Notes under the pieces: generated by a model | The model's input: the letters and a program-made list of their open reading frames with translations, nothing else | What the model was told of the DNA's origin: nothing | Databases searched by the model: none | Shown here: positions 1-7,544 of the stretch, piece after piece | Layout: each line of letters starts with the position of its first letter | Position numbering within the stretch: the stretch's first letter is position 1 | Source of the DNA: Flavobacterium psychrophilum | Lineage (GTDB): Bacteria; Bacteroidota; Bacteroidia; Flavobacteriales; Flavobacteriaceae | Assembly: GCA_945869365.1 (NCBI GenBank) | Contig: CAMBOW010000049.1 | Coordinates: 1 to 14,568 of the forward strand | Direction of reading: 5' to 3' | DNA length: 14,568 nucleotides | Program-made: the position numbers and the translations under genes

Positions 1-299
1 GGTTCTGAGGCGTCTAATTCAATGATTACATTGTCCACATCCAATCCTACAAAAGCAGCCAAAACGTGCTCCGAGGTTTGGATCTTTACACCCAATTTTT
101 CTAAATTGGTGCCGCGTTGGGTATTTACCACATAATTGGCATCGGCCTCAATCATGGGTTGACCTTCTAGATCTACGCGTACAAATGTAAACCCGTTATT
201 AATCGGCGCTGGCTTGAACGTCATGGTTACTTCTTTGCCGGTGTGTAACCCAACACCAGAAAGGGTAACTTCTGATTTTATCGTTGTTTGCTTAACCAT
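1..299 (-). CDS. lpxC: LpxC, UDP-3-O-acyl-N-acetylglucosamine deacetylase, N-terminal part (cut by window edge)
   Basis: About 99 codons are present, reading leftward off the window. LpxC is the zinc-dependent deacetylase that performs the committed step of lipid A synthesis in the cytoplasm. The visible sequence has the family N-terminus: residues 15-21 read GVGLHTG, followed by TFKPAP (27-32). A SEH segment at 76-78 aligns with the E. coli Glu78/His79 pair, giving the general base E77 and the first zinc ligand H78. The ATG at 297-299 lies inside the end of lpxD, whose TAA is at 292-294, so the two genes overlap by 8 nt and are almost certainly translated from one mRNA. In Bacteroidota LpxC is commonly fused to FabZ; that part would be outside the window and cannot be confirmed here. 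Confidence 0.95.
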   Translation of the reverse strand, partial: MVKQTTIKSEVTLSGVGLHTGKEVTMTFKPAPINNGFTFVRVDLEGQPMIEADANYVVNTQRGTNLEKLGVKIQTSEHVLAAFVGLDVDNVIIELDASE

Positions 300-1335
300 T
301 CTTGTTGTTTTTAGTATTTATATTCGTTTTTAGTGCTTCAATTTCGTGCACAATTTTGGGTAAATTTTTGAAATGCACATACGATTTGCTATAATCGTTA
401 TAGGTAAAGGCAGGACTTCCCTGCAAAATTTCTCCATCTTTTACGTTACGCCCAACACCCGATTGCGCCTGAATGCGCACGTTATTGCCTACTGTAATAT
501 GTCCGGCAAACCCCACTTGTCCACCAATTACGCAGTTTTTGCCAATTTTGGTAGAACCTGCAATTCCGGTTTGGGCAGCAATTACGGTATCTTCGCCAAT
601 TTCTACATTGTGCGCAATTTGTATTTGGTTGTCTAATTTTACGCCTTTACGGATGATGGTTGATCCCATCGTAGCGCGGTCTATAGTGGTTGAAGCGCCC
701 ACCTCGACTAAATCTTCTAATATCACATTTCCAATTTGGGGAATCTTGCTGTAGCTGCCGTCTTTTTCTGGAGCAAATCCAAAACCATCGGCACCCACTA
801 CTGCATTAGCATGAATTACACATCCGTTTCCGATGAGGCAATCGTGGTATACTTTGGCGCCCGAAAACAAGGTCACGTCGTCGCCCAACGTCACATTATC
901 CCCTACATAACAATTGGGGTAAATTTTCACATTGGCACCCATTTGAACATTGGTTCCGATGTAACTGAAACTGCCCAAATAAAAACCTTCACCGAAGGTG
1001 CTGTGATCAGAAATCACAGCGGGTTGCTCAATACCTACTTTACTGCCTTTTCGGGCTTGGTCATAAAATTGCAACAATTTGGTAAAGGCCAAATAGGCAT
1101 CTTCAACTTGAATGAGTGTGGTTGTTAAAGGACCTTCTGGAGTAAAACTAGAATTAACAATGGTAATAGTAGCTTGGGTGGTATAAATGTAATTGTTGTA
1201 TTTGGGATTGGATAAAAATGTAAGTGAACCCGAAGTACCTTCTTCTATCTTTGAAAGTTTTGAAACCGTTGCGTTGGGATCACCCACTACATCGCCTTCC
1301 AAAATTGCCGCTATTTGTGCTGCTGTATATTTCAT
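292..1335 (-). CDS. lpxD: LpxD, UDP-3-O-(3-hydroxyacyl)glucosamine N-acyltransferase
   Basis: LpxD adds the second 3-hydroxyacyl chain from acyl-ACP to UDP-3-O-acyl-glucosamine in lipid A synthesis. From the ATG at 1333-1335 the protein is 347 residues, close to the 341 of E. coli LpxD. It has an N-terminal uridine-binding domain (roughly 1-100, beginning [14 protein letters not shown]) and then a left-handed parallel beta-helix of hexapeptide repeats (roughly 105-310, many I/V-G-x-N/D-V turns). GADGFGFAP is typical of the family, and the catalytic base is H242 in QIAHNVEIG (E. coli H239). The frame stays open to an ATG at 1413, which would add 26 residues ([11 protein letters not shown]...) unlike any LpxD N-terminus. 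That ATG sits in a hairpin close to a likely promoter, so I chose 1335. The gene overlaps lpxC downstream and follows the HD-domain gene. Confidence 0.95.
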   Translation of the reverse strand: MKYTAAQIAAILEGDVVGDPNATVSKLSKIEEGTSGSLTFLSNPKYNNYIYTTQATITIVNSSFTPEGPLTTTLIQVEDAYLAFTKLLQFYDQARKGSKVGIEQPAVISDHSTFGEGFYLGSFSYIGTNVQMGANVKIYPNCYVGDNVTLGDDVTLFSGAKVYHDCLIGNGCVIHANAVVGADGFGFAPEKDGSYSKIPQIGNVILEDLVEVGASTTIDRATMGSTIIRKGVKLDNQIQIAHNVEIGEDTVIAAQTGIAGSTKIGKNCVIGGQVGFAGHITVGNNVRIQAQSGVGRNVKDGEILQGSPAFTYNDYSKSYVHFKNLPKIVHEIEALKTNINTKNNKNG

Positions 1336-1383
1336 TAATTTGGGTCTTTCCGAATCTGTATTTTTACGAAATATCGTTTGATG

Positions 1384-1413
1384 ATGAGCACTAACATTCG
1401 TTGATGTGCTCAT
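1384..1413 (-). promoter_or_regulatory. lpxD leader hairpin
   Basis: A perfect 8-bp inverted repeat, ATGAGCAC (1384-1391) with GTGCTCAT (1406-1413), encloses a 14-nt loop. It lies in the 125-bp gap between the HD-domain stop and the lpxD start chosen here, just downstream of a -7-like box. The lpxD transcript should therefore carry this stem in its 5' leader, about 50 nt before the start codon. The spurious upstream ATG at 1411-1413 forms the base of the stem. Any regulatory role is inferred. Confidence 0.5.
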
Positions 1414-1426
1414 TTTTTAAACGTCA

Positions 1427-1434
1427 CAAAAATA
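1427..1434 (-). promoter_or_regulatory. Candidate -7 element for lpxD
   Basis: TATTTTTG on the minus strand fits the Bacteroidota -7 consensus TAnnTTTG exactly. No TTG is present at 17-23 nt upstream, so only half of the promoter is recognisable. If used, the lpxD mRNA would start near 1420 with a leader of about 85 nt. Read-through from the HD-domain gene is also possible, as no terminator lies between them. Confidence 0.4.
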
Positions 1435-1460
1435 GGAAATTTTGATTTTAAATAGCCGTT

Positions 1461-2690
1461 TTACAGCAGTTGTTTTGGAAAACACAGGTAATATTTCGTA
1501 ACCGGTTTTGCTAATGCCTTTAAATTGAGTTGGTCAGAGACCTCAATTACCTCTTCGATGGTTTTATCCTTTTTCAAAATTTGAATCGGTTCGGCGGTGT
1601 TATTATAGGCTTGATTTTTAATTTTGCCCTTGTAAATAAAGTAGTTGCATTCTTCTGGAGTTAATTTATACAGAGAAGAAAGTTGATTTTTATAGTCCAC
1701 AAGCGATTCGTTTGAGAATTTCTCGGCACTCAATTTAATTTTTAATAAATCCCTGTTGATAATCATTTTACTCAAGGTGCTGAGTATAAAATCATCATGA
1801 AATTGCCACGATTTTATAGCGCTAATCACATCATAATCATCCAATTGAGCAAATTGATCAACTACTTCGTCGGTAAAATCAGCCAAAGGGATCGAGCGAT
1901 TCATAAAATAAAGCAAGGGCTTACTACCCTCTACAGCAATTCCTTTTTGCAGGAGTTCTTTGGCTCTTTTCAATGTTTTGGTGAGCATCAATTCGGCCAC
2001 CAAACTGGTTTTATGCAAATAGGCTTGCCAATACATCAGGCGGCGAGCCATCAAAAATTTCTCAATCGAATAAATTCCTTTTTCTTCGAGCACCAACACA
2101 TCATCAACTACGTGCATCATCTGGATCAATCGATCGGAATTTATGGTACCCTCGGCCACGCCCGAATAAAAACTATCCCGATTTAGATAGTCCATGCGAT
2201 CCATATCTAATTGACTCGAAATGAGCTGGTGCATGAATTTACGGGAATAATTTCCTTTGAATATTTGAATGGCTAAGGTTACTTGCCCATCAAAAAGCTC
2301 ATTTAATCGTTCCATAAACAAAAGCGAAATAGCCTCGTGATTTACCTCTTCAACAATAGAGTGCTCTAAGGCATGCGAAAAGGGACCGTGACCAATGTCG
2401 TGCAACAAAATGGCAATATACAAGGCGTTTTCTTCTTCTTTTGAAATTGCAATCCCTTTAAAACGCAATACTTCAACCGCTTTTTGCATCAAGTGCAAAC
2501 TGCCAATGGCATGATGAAACCGCGTATGGTGTGCTCCAGGATAAACTAAATACGACAACCCCATTTGTGAAATGCGACGCAGCCGTTGAAAATAGGGATG
2601 CTGAATCAGATCAAACAACAGCGGATTGGGAATAGCAATGAATCCGTAGATGGGATCGTTAAACAACTTTAGCTTATTGATGTTATGCAC
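1461..2690 (-). CDS. HD-domain phosphohydrolase (COG1078, dNTPase/SAMHD1-like)
   Basis: This is a metal-dependent HD phosphohydrolase of the group related to dNTP triphosphohydrolases and SAMHD1. Substrate cannot be read from sequence. The segment NDPIYGFI near the N-terminus is typical. Counting from the TTG at 2723, metal-binding motifs are H70 or H71 in TRFHHAIGS, H108-D109 in LLHDIGHGPFSH and D173 in SQLDMDRMDYLNRDSF. The longest frame starts at TTG 2721-2723 (420 aa), but this overlaps the perfect -7 box TATATTTG at 2712-2719. The GTG at 2688-2690 (MHNINKLKLFNDP, 409 aa) better matches relatives that begin near NKLK and leaves a short leader of about 15 nt, so it is chosen here. The gene follows the M13 terminator and precedes lpxD. 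Identity is firm; the start is moderately supported. Confidence 0.85.
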   Translation of the reverse strand: MHNINKLKLFNDPIYGFIAIPNPLLFDLIQHPYFQRLRRISQMGLSYLVYPGAHHTRFHHAIGSLHLMQKAVEVLRFKGIAISKEEENALYIAILLHDIGHGPFSHALEHSIVEEVNHEAISLLFMERLNELFDGQVTLAIQIFKGNYSRKFMHQLISSQLDMDRMDYLNRDSFYSGVAEGTINSDRLIQMMHVVDDVLVLEEKGIYSIEKFLMARRLMYWQAYLHKTSLVAELMLTKTLKRAKELLQKGIAVEGSKPLLYFMNRSIPLADFTDEVVDQFAQLDDYDVISAIKSWQFHDDFILSTLSKMIINRDLLKIKLSAEKFSNESLVDYKNQLSSLYKLTPEECNYFIYKGKIKNQAYNNTAEPIQILKKDKTIEEVIEVSDQLNLKALAKPVTKYYLCFPKQLL

Positions 2691-2711
2691 AACTGGAATA
2701 TTTTTGAGGGA

Positions 2712-2719
2712 CAAATATA
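2712..2719 (-). promoter_or_regulatory. Candidate -7 element for the HD-domain gene
   Basis: TATATTTG on the minus strand is an exact TAnnTTTG match. It lies just downstream of the M13 gene terminator and about 22 nt before the GTG at 2690, a layout expected for an independently transcribed gene. A TTG at the usual -33 spacing is not evident. The box overlaps the first codons of the longest open frame, arguing against the TTG start at 2723. Confidence 0.5.
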
Positions 2720-2732
2720 CCAAACCACAAAC

Positions 2733-2767
2733 AAAAAAGGCTTTCTATACAAGATAAAAAGCCTTTT
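2733..2767 (-). terminator. Intrinsic terminator after the M13 peptidase gene
   Basis: A perfect 10-bp inverted repeat has arms AAAAGGCTTT (2735-2744) and AAAGCCTTTT (2758-2767) with a 13-nt loop. On the minus strand the stem is followed directly by a T run (complement of 2733-2738), 5 nt after the M13 stop codon at 2772-2774. This is a standard rho-independent terminator. The A-rich flank makes it partly bidirectional, but no plus-strand gene arrives here. Confidence 0.85.
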
Positions 2768-2771
2768 CTGC

Positions 2772-4805
2772 TTACCAAATAACCACCCTACTGCTGTCGG
2801 GTTGGTACATCGGATCTCCGGGTTTGATACCAAAGGTTTGGTAAAACTCTGGCATATTACTTAATGGTCCATTGATGCGAAATTTGGCCGGCGCATGCAC
2901 ATCAACCATAATTTGCTGGGCCAAGGCCTCTTTTTTGGTGTTGACCATCCACGCATAGGCATAAGCCAAGAAATACCGTTGGTTTGGATTTAAACCCGAA
3001 ATGACTTGGTGGCTTTTGTATTGCTTGGTTTTCTTAAAGGCTTCAAAACCCATGATCACTCCGCCCAAATCGGCAATATTTTCGCCTTGCGTAGCATCAC
3101 CATTCAGGTGTTTATCGCCCAAAACGGTATACCCAGAAAATTGATTGACGATGCGCTTTGTTTTAGCTTGAAATTTAGCCAAATCATCGGCGGTCCACCA
3201 GTTATTTAGGTTCCCTTTTTCGTCGTATTGGCTCCCTTGGTCGTCAAAACCATGGGTGATTTCGTGGCCAAAAGTCGAGCCTCCAATAATTCCGTACAAA
3301 ATAGCATCGTCGGGCATGCGGCCTTCATATCCAGGAACTATAATGTTACAAGCTGGCACCACAATTTCGTTGTTACTCGGATTGTAATAGGCGTTGTAGG
3401 TTTGTGGTTGCATCACCCATTCGTTCCGATCTACCGGCTTGCCATATTTGGCAATCATTTGGTTGTATTCCCATGTATTAGCCCGTTTTACATTGCCACA
3501 ATAGGAATTGCGATCAATACGCAAGGCCGATAAATCTTTCCATTGATCGGGATAGCCCACTTTCATGACTATTTTACGGAGTTTATATAAGGCTTTGGTT
3601 TTGGTTGTTGCGCTCATCCAGTCCAATTTTTTGATGCGCTCGGCATAGACATCACGAATGGAATTGCCAATTTCTAATAATTTTTCTTTGGAGCCTTTGG
3701 GCAAATATTCAGCCACATAGACCTGTCCAATTAATTCACCCAAGGATGAATTGGTTTGGTTCACGATCCGTTTCCAACGGGGCTTTTGTTTGTCTACCCC
3801 ATTCATCACAGTCGAAAAAAAGCGAAAATCTTCTAGGGCAATGGCTTTATTCAAATAGGGTGCATAGCTGGAAATAAGGTTCCACTTGAGGTAAGTTTTC
3901 CAATCCTCGACTAAAAAATCAACCAATAATTTGTCTAGATTTTTATAAAACTCCGGTTGTCCCACAATTACACTGTCGGCTTTGGCCACACCCATAAGCG
4001 GAAACAAATCAGCCCAAGCCACCGTAGGAGACAATTGCTGAAACTCCTTCATGGACATTTTGTGGTAATTGGCATTGGAATCACGCAAGTCTTCTAATTT
4101 CCTAGAAAATTTTGCGACAGCCGTTTCCAGTGCCAACACACGTGCAGCACTTTGATTGGCTTTCTCGGTAGATTGACCAATTAGGCTAAACATGTTGGCA
4201 ACGTGTTTGGGAAATTCAGCACGAATTTTTACCGTTTCGGCATCGGTATTAAAATAATAGTCGCGATTGCCTAAGGACAGCCCACCTTGACTCATAAACA
4301 AGGCATTTTTGGTGCTGTTTTTGTCGTCTTGTGCTACATAAAAAGTGAAGCCCGGTTGCATACCCAAGCGATGTAAAAAAGCAAAGGTTTGCACCACCTG
4401 ACCTAAACTAGTACAGGCGTTAATGATTTTTAGTTCAGACTGAATGGGTTGAATTCCCACTTGCTCGATGCGCAAACTGTCCATGCCCGAAGCATAGAAA
4501 TCGCCTATTTTTTGCTTGTTGCTTCCTTTGGCAGAGGAGGAGGCCGCCGAACTTTCACAAATTTTCTTGATTTGGTTGTTGATGGTGTCGTTGATTAATT
4601 GAAAAATACCGTTGCTGGATTCGGTAGATGGAATTGGATGTTGTTTAAACCAACCGCCATTAGCATATTGAAAAAAATCGGTTGCGGGATTGGAGGTTGT
4701 ATCGCGGTGCGTGAGCAAAGGATCGGGGTATTGGATTTCTTTTTTGGAACACGATGTGGCAAGTACGGCTACTAAAACAAGTATGGAGATGCAAGCTATT
4801 TTCAT
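2772..4805 (-). CDS. M13 family zinc metallopeptidase, lipoprotein (neprilysin/PepO-like)
   Basis: This is a 677-residue endopeptidase of the M13 (neprilysin, endothelin-converting enzyme, PepO) family, usual size for bacterial members. A lipoprotein signal covers residues 1-19 with lipobox LATSC, so C19 should be lipidated and the enzyme anchored in the cell envelope. The residues after the Cys (SKKE) do not clearly form a surface-export signal. An N-terminal M13 domain (about 40-415) precedes the catalytic domain. Substrate-binding NAYY is at 471-474. Zinc motif HEITH is 514-518, and ENIAD at 575-579 gives the third zinc ligand E575. H637 and R643 (HAPAKFRINGP) match neprilysin His711/Arg717 with the same spacing. 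The protein ends in W, as family members typically do. It begins 51 bp after phoH and is closed by a strong terminator. Substrate is unknown. Confidence 0.93.
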   Translation of the reverse strand: MKIACISILVLVAVLATSCSKKEIQYPDPLLTHRDTTSNPATDFFQYANGGWFKQHPIPSTESSNGIFQLINDTINNQIKKICESSAASSSAKGSNKQKIGDFYASGMDSLRIEQVGIQPIQSELKIINACTSLGQVVQTFAFLHRLGMQPGFTFYVAQDDKNSTKNALFMSQGGLSLGNRDYYFNTDAETVKIRAEFPKHVANMFSLIGQSTEKANQSAARVLALETAVAKFSRKLEDLRDSNANYHKMSMKEFQQLSPTVAWADLFPLMGVAKADSVIVGQPEFYKNLDKLLVDFLVEDWKTYLKWNLISSYAPYLNKAIALEDFRFFSTVMNGVDKQKPRWKRIVNQTNSSLGELIGQVYVAEYLPKGSKEKLLEIGNSIRDVYAERIKKLDWMSATTKTKALYKLRKIVMKVGYPDQWKDLSALRIDRNSYCGNVKRANTWEYNQMIAKYGKPVDRNEWVMQPQTYNAYYNPSNNEIVVPACNIIVPGYEGRMPDDAILYGIIGGSTFGHEITHGFDDQGSQYDEKGNLNNWWTADDLAKFQAKTKRIVNQFSGYTVLGDKHLNGDATQGENIADLGGVIMGFEAFKKTKQYKSHQVISGLNPNQRYFLAYAYAWMVNTKKEALAQQIMVDVHAPAKFRINGPLSNMPEFYQTFGIKPGDPMYQPDSSRVVIW

Positions 4806-4856
4806 AAAATATAATCTTGTATTTATTTGGTTTTAAACAGGTTAGTTGTTATTATA

Positions 4857-5807
4857 TTAATCTTGGTTTTCAATCATTTTATATGCATCAATCACCTTTT
4901 TTACCAAGCGATGGCGCACTATATCTTTGTCGTCCAAATAGATTATCCCAATTCCTTCGATGTCTTTTAACACCAACAAGGCTTCCTTTAATCCCGAAAT
5001 AGTGCGGCGCGGCAAATCAACCTGACCAGGATCTCCTGTAATCATAAACTTGGCGCTTTTCCCCATTCGAGTTAAAAACATTTTCATTTGGGAATGGGTG
5101 GTATTTTGGGCTTCATCCAAGATAACAAAGGCATTATCTAAGGTCCGTCCACGCATAAAAGCTAAGGGCGCAATTTGTATGATTCCCTTTAAAATATAAT
5201 CTTCCAACGAACTAGGCGGAAGCATATCGCGCAAGGCATCATACAAGGGCTGCATATAGGGGTCTAACTTTTCTTTCATGTCGCCCGGTAAAAAACCTAA
5301 ATTTTCTCCAGCTTCAACAGCAGGACGTGTAAGGATAATACGTTTTACTTGTTTTTCTTTCAAGGCTTTTACCGCCAAGGCAACGCCTGTATAGGTTTTA
5401 CCTGTTCCGGCTGGACCAACAGCAAAAACCATGTCGTTTTTGTACACCGTATCGACCAACAATTGCTGGTTGGGTGTCATGGCTTTGATGATTTTTCCTC
5501 CGATGCCGTGTACCAGAATTTTATCTTGGTCGGGCATGCGTTGTTCGTCTTGTGAATTGCTTTGAATTACGCGGTCAATGACGTTTTGGTCAATGCGGTT
5601 GTAGCGGGTGAAATGCTGCATGAGCCGCTGAAATCGTACCTCAAATTCGTCTAAGATTTCTTTCTCTCCAAAGGCTTTTAAGGTAGAACCTCGCGCAACA
5701 ATTTTAAGTTTAGGATAATATTTTTTAATCGTTTCTAGGTGGGAGTCGTGATCGCCCCAAAAATCTTTCGGCGCAATTTCGTTCAGGTCGATAATTCGTT
5801 CGTTCAA
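4857..5807 (-). CDS. phoH: PhoH family P-loop ATPase
   Basis: This 316-residue protein belongs to the PhoH/YbeZ group, cytoplasmic ATPases connected with RNA metabolism and ribosome maturation, often alongside the endonuclease YbeY (not in this window). An N-terminal region (about 1-100) precedes the RecA-like PhoH domain. Walker A GPAGTGKT is at 131-138, [16 protein letters not shown] at 161-176, Walker B VILDEAQN at 228-235, and [10 protein letters not shown] at 257-266. The chosen start is TTG at 5805-5807 ([18 protein letters not shown]). This matches the N-terminus I recall for flavobacterial PhoH proteins, and I saw no ATG alternative giving a family-like N-terminus. It faces the SAM hydrolase gene across a 103-bp divergent region and may be co-transcribed with the M13 gene, since no terminator lies between them. 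Confidence 0.92.
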   Translation of the reverse strand: MNERIIDLNEIAPKDFWGDHDSHLETIKKYYPKLKIVARGSTLKAFGEKEILDEFEVRFQRLMQHFTRYNRIDQNVIDRVIQSNSQDEQRMPDQDKILVHGIGGKIIKAMTPNQQLLVDTVYKNDMVFAVGPAGTGKTYTGVALAVKALKEKQVKRIILTRPAVEAGENLGFLPGDMKEKLDPYMQPLYDALRDMLPPSSLEDYILKGIIQIAPLAFMRGRTLDNAFVILDEAQNTTHSQMKMFLTRMGKSAKFMITGDPGQVDLPRRTISGLKEALLVLKDIEGIGIIYLDDKDIVRHRLVKKVIDAYKMIENQD

Positions 5808-5847
5808 AAGGTGGTAGAATTTAATTAAATAATTAGCTATATATTGC

Positions 5848-5855
5848 TAGCTTTG
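5848..5855 (+). promoter_or_regulatory. Candidate -7 element for the SAM hydrolase-gldF-gldG operon
   Basis: TAGCTTTG on the plus strand is an exact match to TAnnTTTG, 55 nt before the ATG at 5911. No TTG is found at the expected -33 spacing. Its predicted transcription start falls about where the phoH -7 element lies on the other strand. Confidence 0.5.
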
Positions 5856-5859
5856 CATT

Positions 5860-5867
5860 CAAATTTA
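5860..5867 (-). promoter_or_regulatory. Candidate -7 element for phoH
   Basis: TAAATTTG on the minus strand is an exact match to TAnnTTTG, 52 nt before the phoH TTG start. It lies 4 bp from the plus-strand -7 element at 5848-5855, so the two polymerase footprints would overlap. The -33 region lacks a TTG. Confidence 0.5.
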
Positions 5868-5910
5868 GGGAGATTTTAGTTCCATAGGTTTTTTATTTAT
5901 AAACATTTTT

Positions 5911-6777
5911 ATGTCAATAATTACCCTTACTACCGACTACGGCTTAAAAGACCATTTTGTGGGTGCTTTAAAGGGTAAAATCTATACCGAATACCCAGAG
6001 GCCAAGATAATTGACATTTCGCACGACATCGATCCCTTTAATACCGTAGAAGCCAGTTACATTATCAATGCAGCCTATGCTAATTTTCCGAAAGGCAGCG
6101 TGCATATTATAGGGGTTGATGCCGAACTTACCCGAGAAACCCAGCACCTGGCTATGCTGTGGAATGATCATTATTTTATCTGTGCCGACAACGGCATATT
6201 GAGCATCTTAATTCAGAAAATCATCCCGCAGCAAATTGTGCGCATTGCTATACATGACCGCATGCCAACTGACGCCTCCGATTTGGATGTGTTTATTCGG
6301 GTGGGTTGCCATCTGGCCCGTGGCGGAAAATTGACTGTGGTGGGCCAAGAAATTAGTAGCATCAAACAAGTAACCGAATTGCAGCCGGTAGTTTCTAGCG
6401 ATAAAAAATCAATCAAAGGCTATGTGATCTATATTGATCATTTTGGAAACATTGTAACCAACATCACCAAAACGTTGTTTCTAGAAGTGGCCAAAGGGCG
6501 AGCATTTGAAATCCCCCTTTTTCAGTCGGTGGCCAATCAACGCACGACTAATAGAAAAAATTCGTTACCTATAAAAAGTATCGAATCAAAGTATGCAGAT
6601 ATTGCCAAAAATGACAACTTTAACGTAAAGAATTACGAGGGTTCCAAATTGGCGCTATTTAACGAAGCCGGTTTTTTGGAGATTGCTTTGTTTCGAAGCA
6701 ATCCCAAAACAGTGGGAAGCGCCTCCTCGTTGCTGGGTATCAATTACCAAGACAGCATCGTGGTAAATTTTATTTAA
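5911..6777 (+). CDS. S-adenosyl-L-methionine hydrolase (adenosine-forming), DUF62/SAM hydroxide adenosyltransferase family
   Basis: Members of this family hydrolyse S-adenosylmethionine to adenosine and methionine and share a fold with fluorinases and chlorinases. The 288-residue protein opens with the family hallmark ITLTTDYGLKDHFVG (4-18), where D9 is the likely ribose-binding Asp. D70 and R75 (GVDAELTRE) and H134 (RVGCHLARGG) are candidates for the Asp-Arg-His water-activating triad known in archaeal homologues. YIDHFGNIVTNI (174-185) starts the C-terminal domain, which ends with NEAGFLEIAL and the GSASSLLG stretch. Nothing indicates a halogenase. It is the first gene of a plus-strand group and lies 41 nt before gldF. 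Why a SAM-degrading enzyme should accompany gliding genes is unclear. Family assignment is firm; the biological role is open. Confidence 0.9.
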   Translation: MSIITLTTDYGLKDHFVGALKGKIYTEYPEAKIIDISHDIDPFNTVEASYIINAAYANFPKGSVHIIGVDAELTRETQHLAMLWNDHYFICADNGILSILIQKIIPQQIVRIAIHDRMPTDASDLDVFIRVGCHLARGGKLTVVGQEISSIKQVTELQPVVSSDKKSIKGYVIYIDHFGNIVTNITKTLFLEVAKGRAFEIPLFQSVANQRTTNRKNSLPIKSIESKYADIAKNDNFNVKNYEGSKLALFNEAGFLEIALFRSNPKTVGSASSLLGINYQDSIVVNFI

Positions 6778-6788
6778 AAAATAATTAA

Positions 6789-6816
6789 ACGAGATACGAA
6801 TCACGAAAAACGAACC
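6789..6816 (+). repeat. Degenerate heptamer tandem repeat (ACGANNN x4) before gldF
   Basis: Four consecutive 7-nt units beginning with ACGA occur at 6789, 6796, 6803 and 6810 and fill most of the 41-nt gap between the SAM hydrolase stop and the gldF ATG at 6819. The last unit ends 2 nt before the start codon, so the repeat occupies the ribosome-contact region of the gldF mRNA. Confidence 0.75.
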
Positions 6817-6818
6817 AA

Positions 6819-7544
6819 ATGAAATCAATCATTCTTCGAGAAATCAAATCTTTTTTTGGGTCACCCATTGGGTATTTGGTTATCGCCTTGTTTTTGCTTT
6901 TCAATGGGCTTTTTTTATGGGTGTTTGAGGGCGAATACAACCTATTGAATTCGGGCTTTGCCGACATGACTCCATTCTTTACCATAGCACCTTGGATTTT
7001 ATTGTTTTTAATTCCCGCCGTAACTATGCGCAGTTTTTCGGACGAGAAAAAACAAGGCACACTTGAGCTTTTGCTCACCAAACCCATTTCCATATGGCAC
7101 ATCGTGTTGGGGAAATTTTTTGGTGCTTTTAGTCTAATTGTTTTAGCCATATTACCTACTCTATTGTATGTATATGTGTTGTATCAATTGGGTTATCCGG
7201 TGGGCAATATCGACTTGGGTAGCACGCTTGGCTCCTATTTTGGCTTGTTGTTTTTGGTAGCGGCCTATACCGCAATTGGCGTTTGCACGTCAACCTTAAC
7301 TGAAAATCAAATCGTGGCTTTTATCTTGTCGGTATTTGGTTGTTTTGTGTTTTATTTTGCCTTTGATGGATTAGCCACATTTTTTACTTCAATCGAAGGC
7401 GGTTTATCCTTTCTTGGGATGGGAAGTCATTTTAAAAGCATGAGTCGCGGCGTACTCGATACGCGTGATGTAATTTACTTTTTGAGCCTCACGTATATCT
7501 TTCTGTCTATTACTGTTTACCAACTTAATTCCGTGCGCGCCTAA
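6819..7544 (+). CDS. gldF: GldF, gliding motility-associated ABC transporter permease
   Basis: This 241-residue ABC-2-type inner membrane permease is the GldF partner of GldG and of the ATPase GldA, which is not in the window. About six membrane segments are visible, roughly 16-36, 53-70, 97-121, 139-158, 164-185 and 217-237. After the second helix comes RSFSDEKKQGTLELLLTKP (71-89), the conserved cytoplasmic coupling segment of this permease class. In Flavobacterium johnsoniae GldA, GldF and GldG were linked genetically to gliding, although some gliding Bacteroidota lack them, so the transported substrate and role remain unresolved. The TAA overlaps the gldG ATG by one base (TAATG, 7542-7546), indicating translational coupling. 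The start ATG directly follows the ACGANNN repeat. Confidence 0.93.
   Translation: MKSIILREIKSFFGSPIGYLVIALFLLFNGLFLWVFEGEYNLLNSGFADMTPFFTIAPWILLFLIPAVTMRSFSDEKKQGTLELLLTKPISIWHIVLGKFFGAFSLIVLAILPTLLYVYVLYQLGYPVGNIDLGSTLGSYFGLLFLVAAYTAIGVCTSTLTENQIVAFILSVFGCFVFYFAFDGLATFFTSIEGGLSFLGMGSHFKSMSRGVLDTRDVIYFLSLTYIFLSITVYQLNSVRA

Noticed and set aside
1336..1413. LpxD N-terminal extension of 26 residues from the ATG at 1413
   Set aside because: The residues do not resemble LpxD, the ATG lies in a hairpin stem close to the probable transcription start, and the ATG at 1335 gives a standard LpxD length and N-terminus.
1384..1418. Stem followed by T run on the plus strand, resembling an intrinsic terminator
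   Set aside because: No plus-strand gene ends here. The same stem is better explained as part of the minus-strand lpxD leader.
5834..5851. AGCTA/TAGCT inverted repeat as an operator in the phoH intergenic region
   Set aside because: Five-base AT-rich arms are too short to distinguish from chance in this sequence.
6785..7150. 121-residue minus-strand frame opposite gldF
   Set aside because: It is antisense to a clear gldF and shows no recognisable domain.
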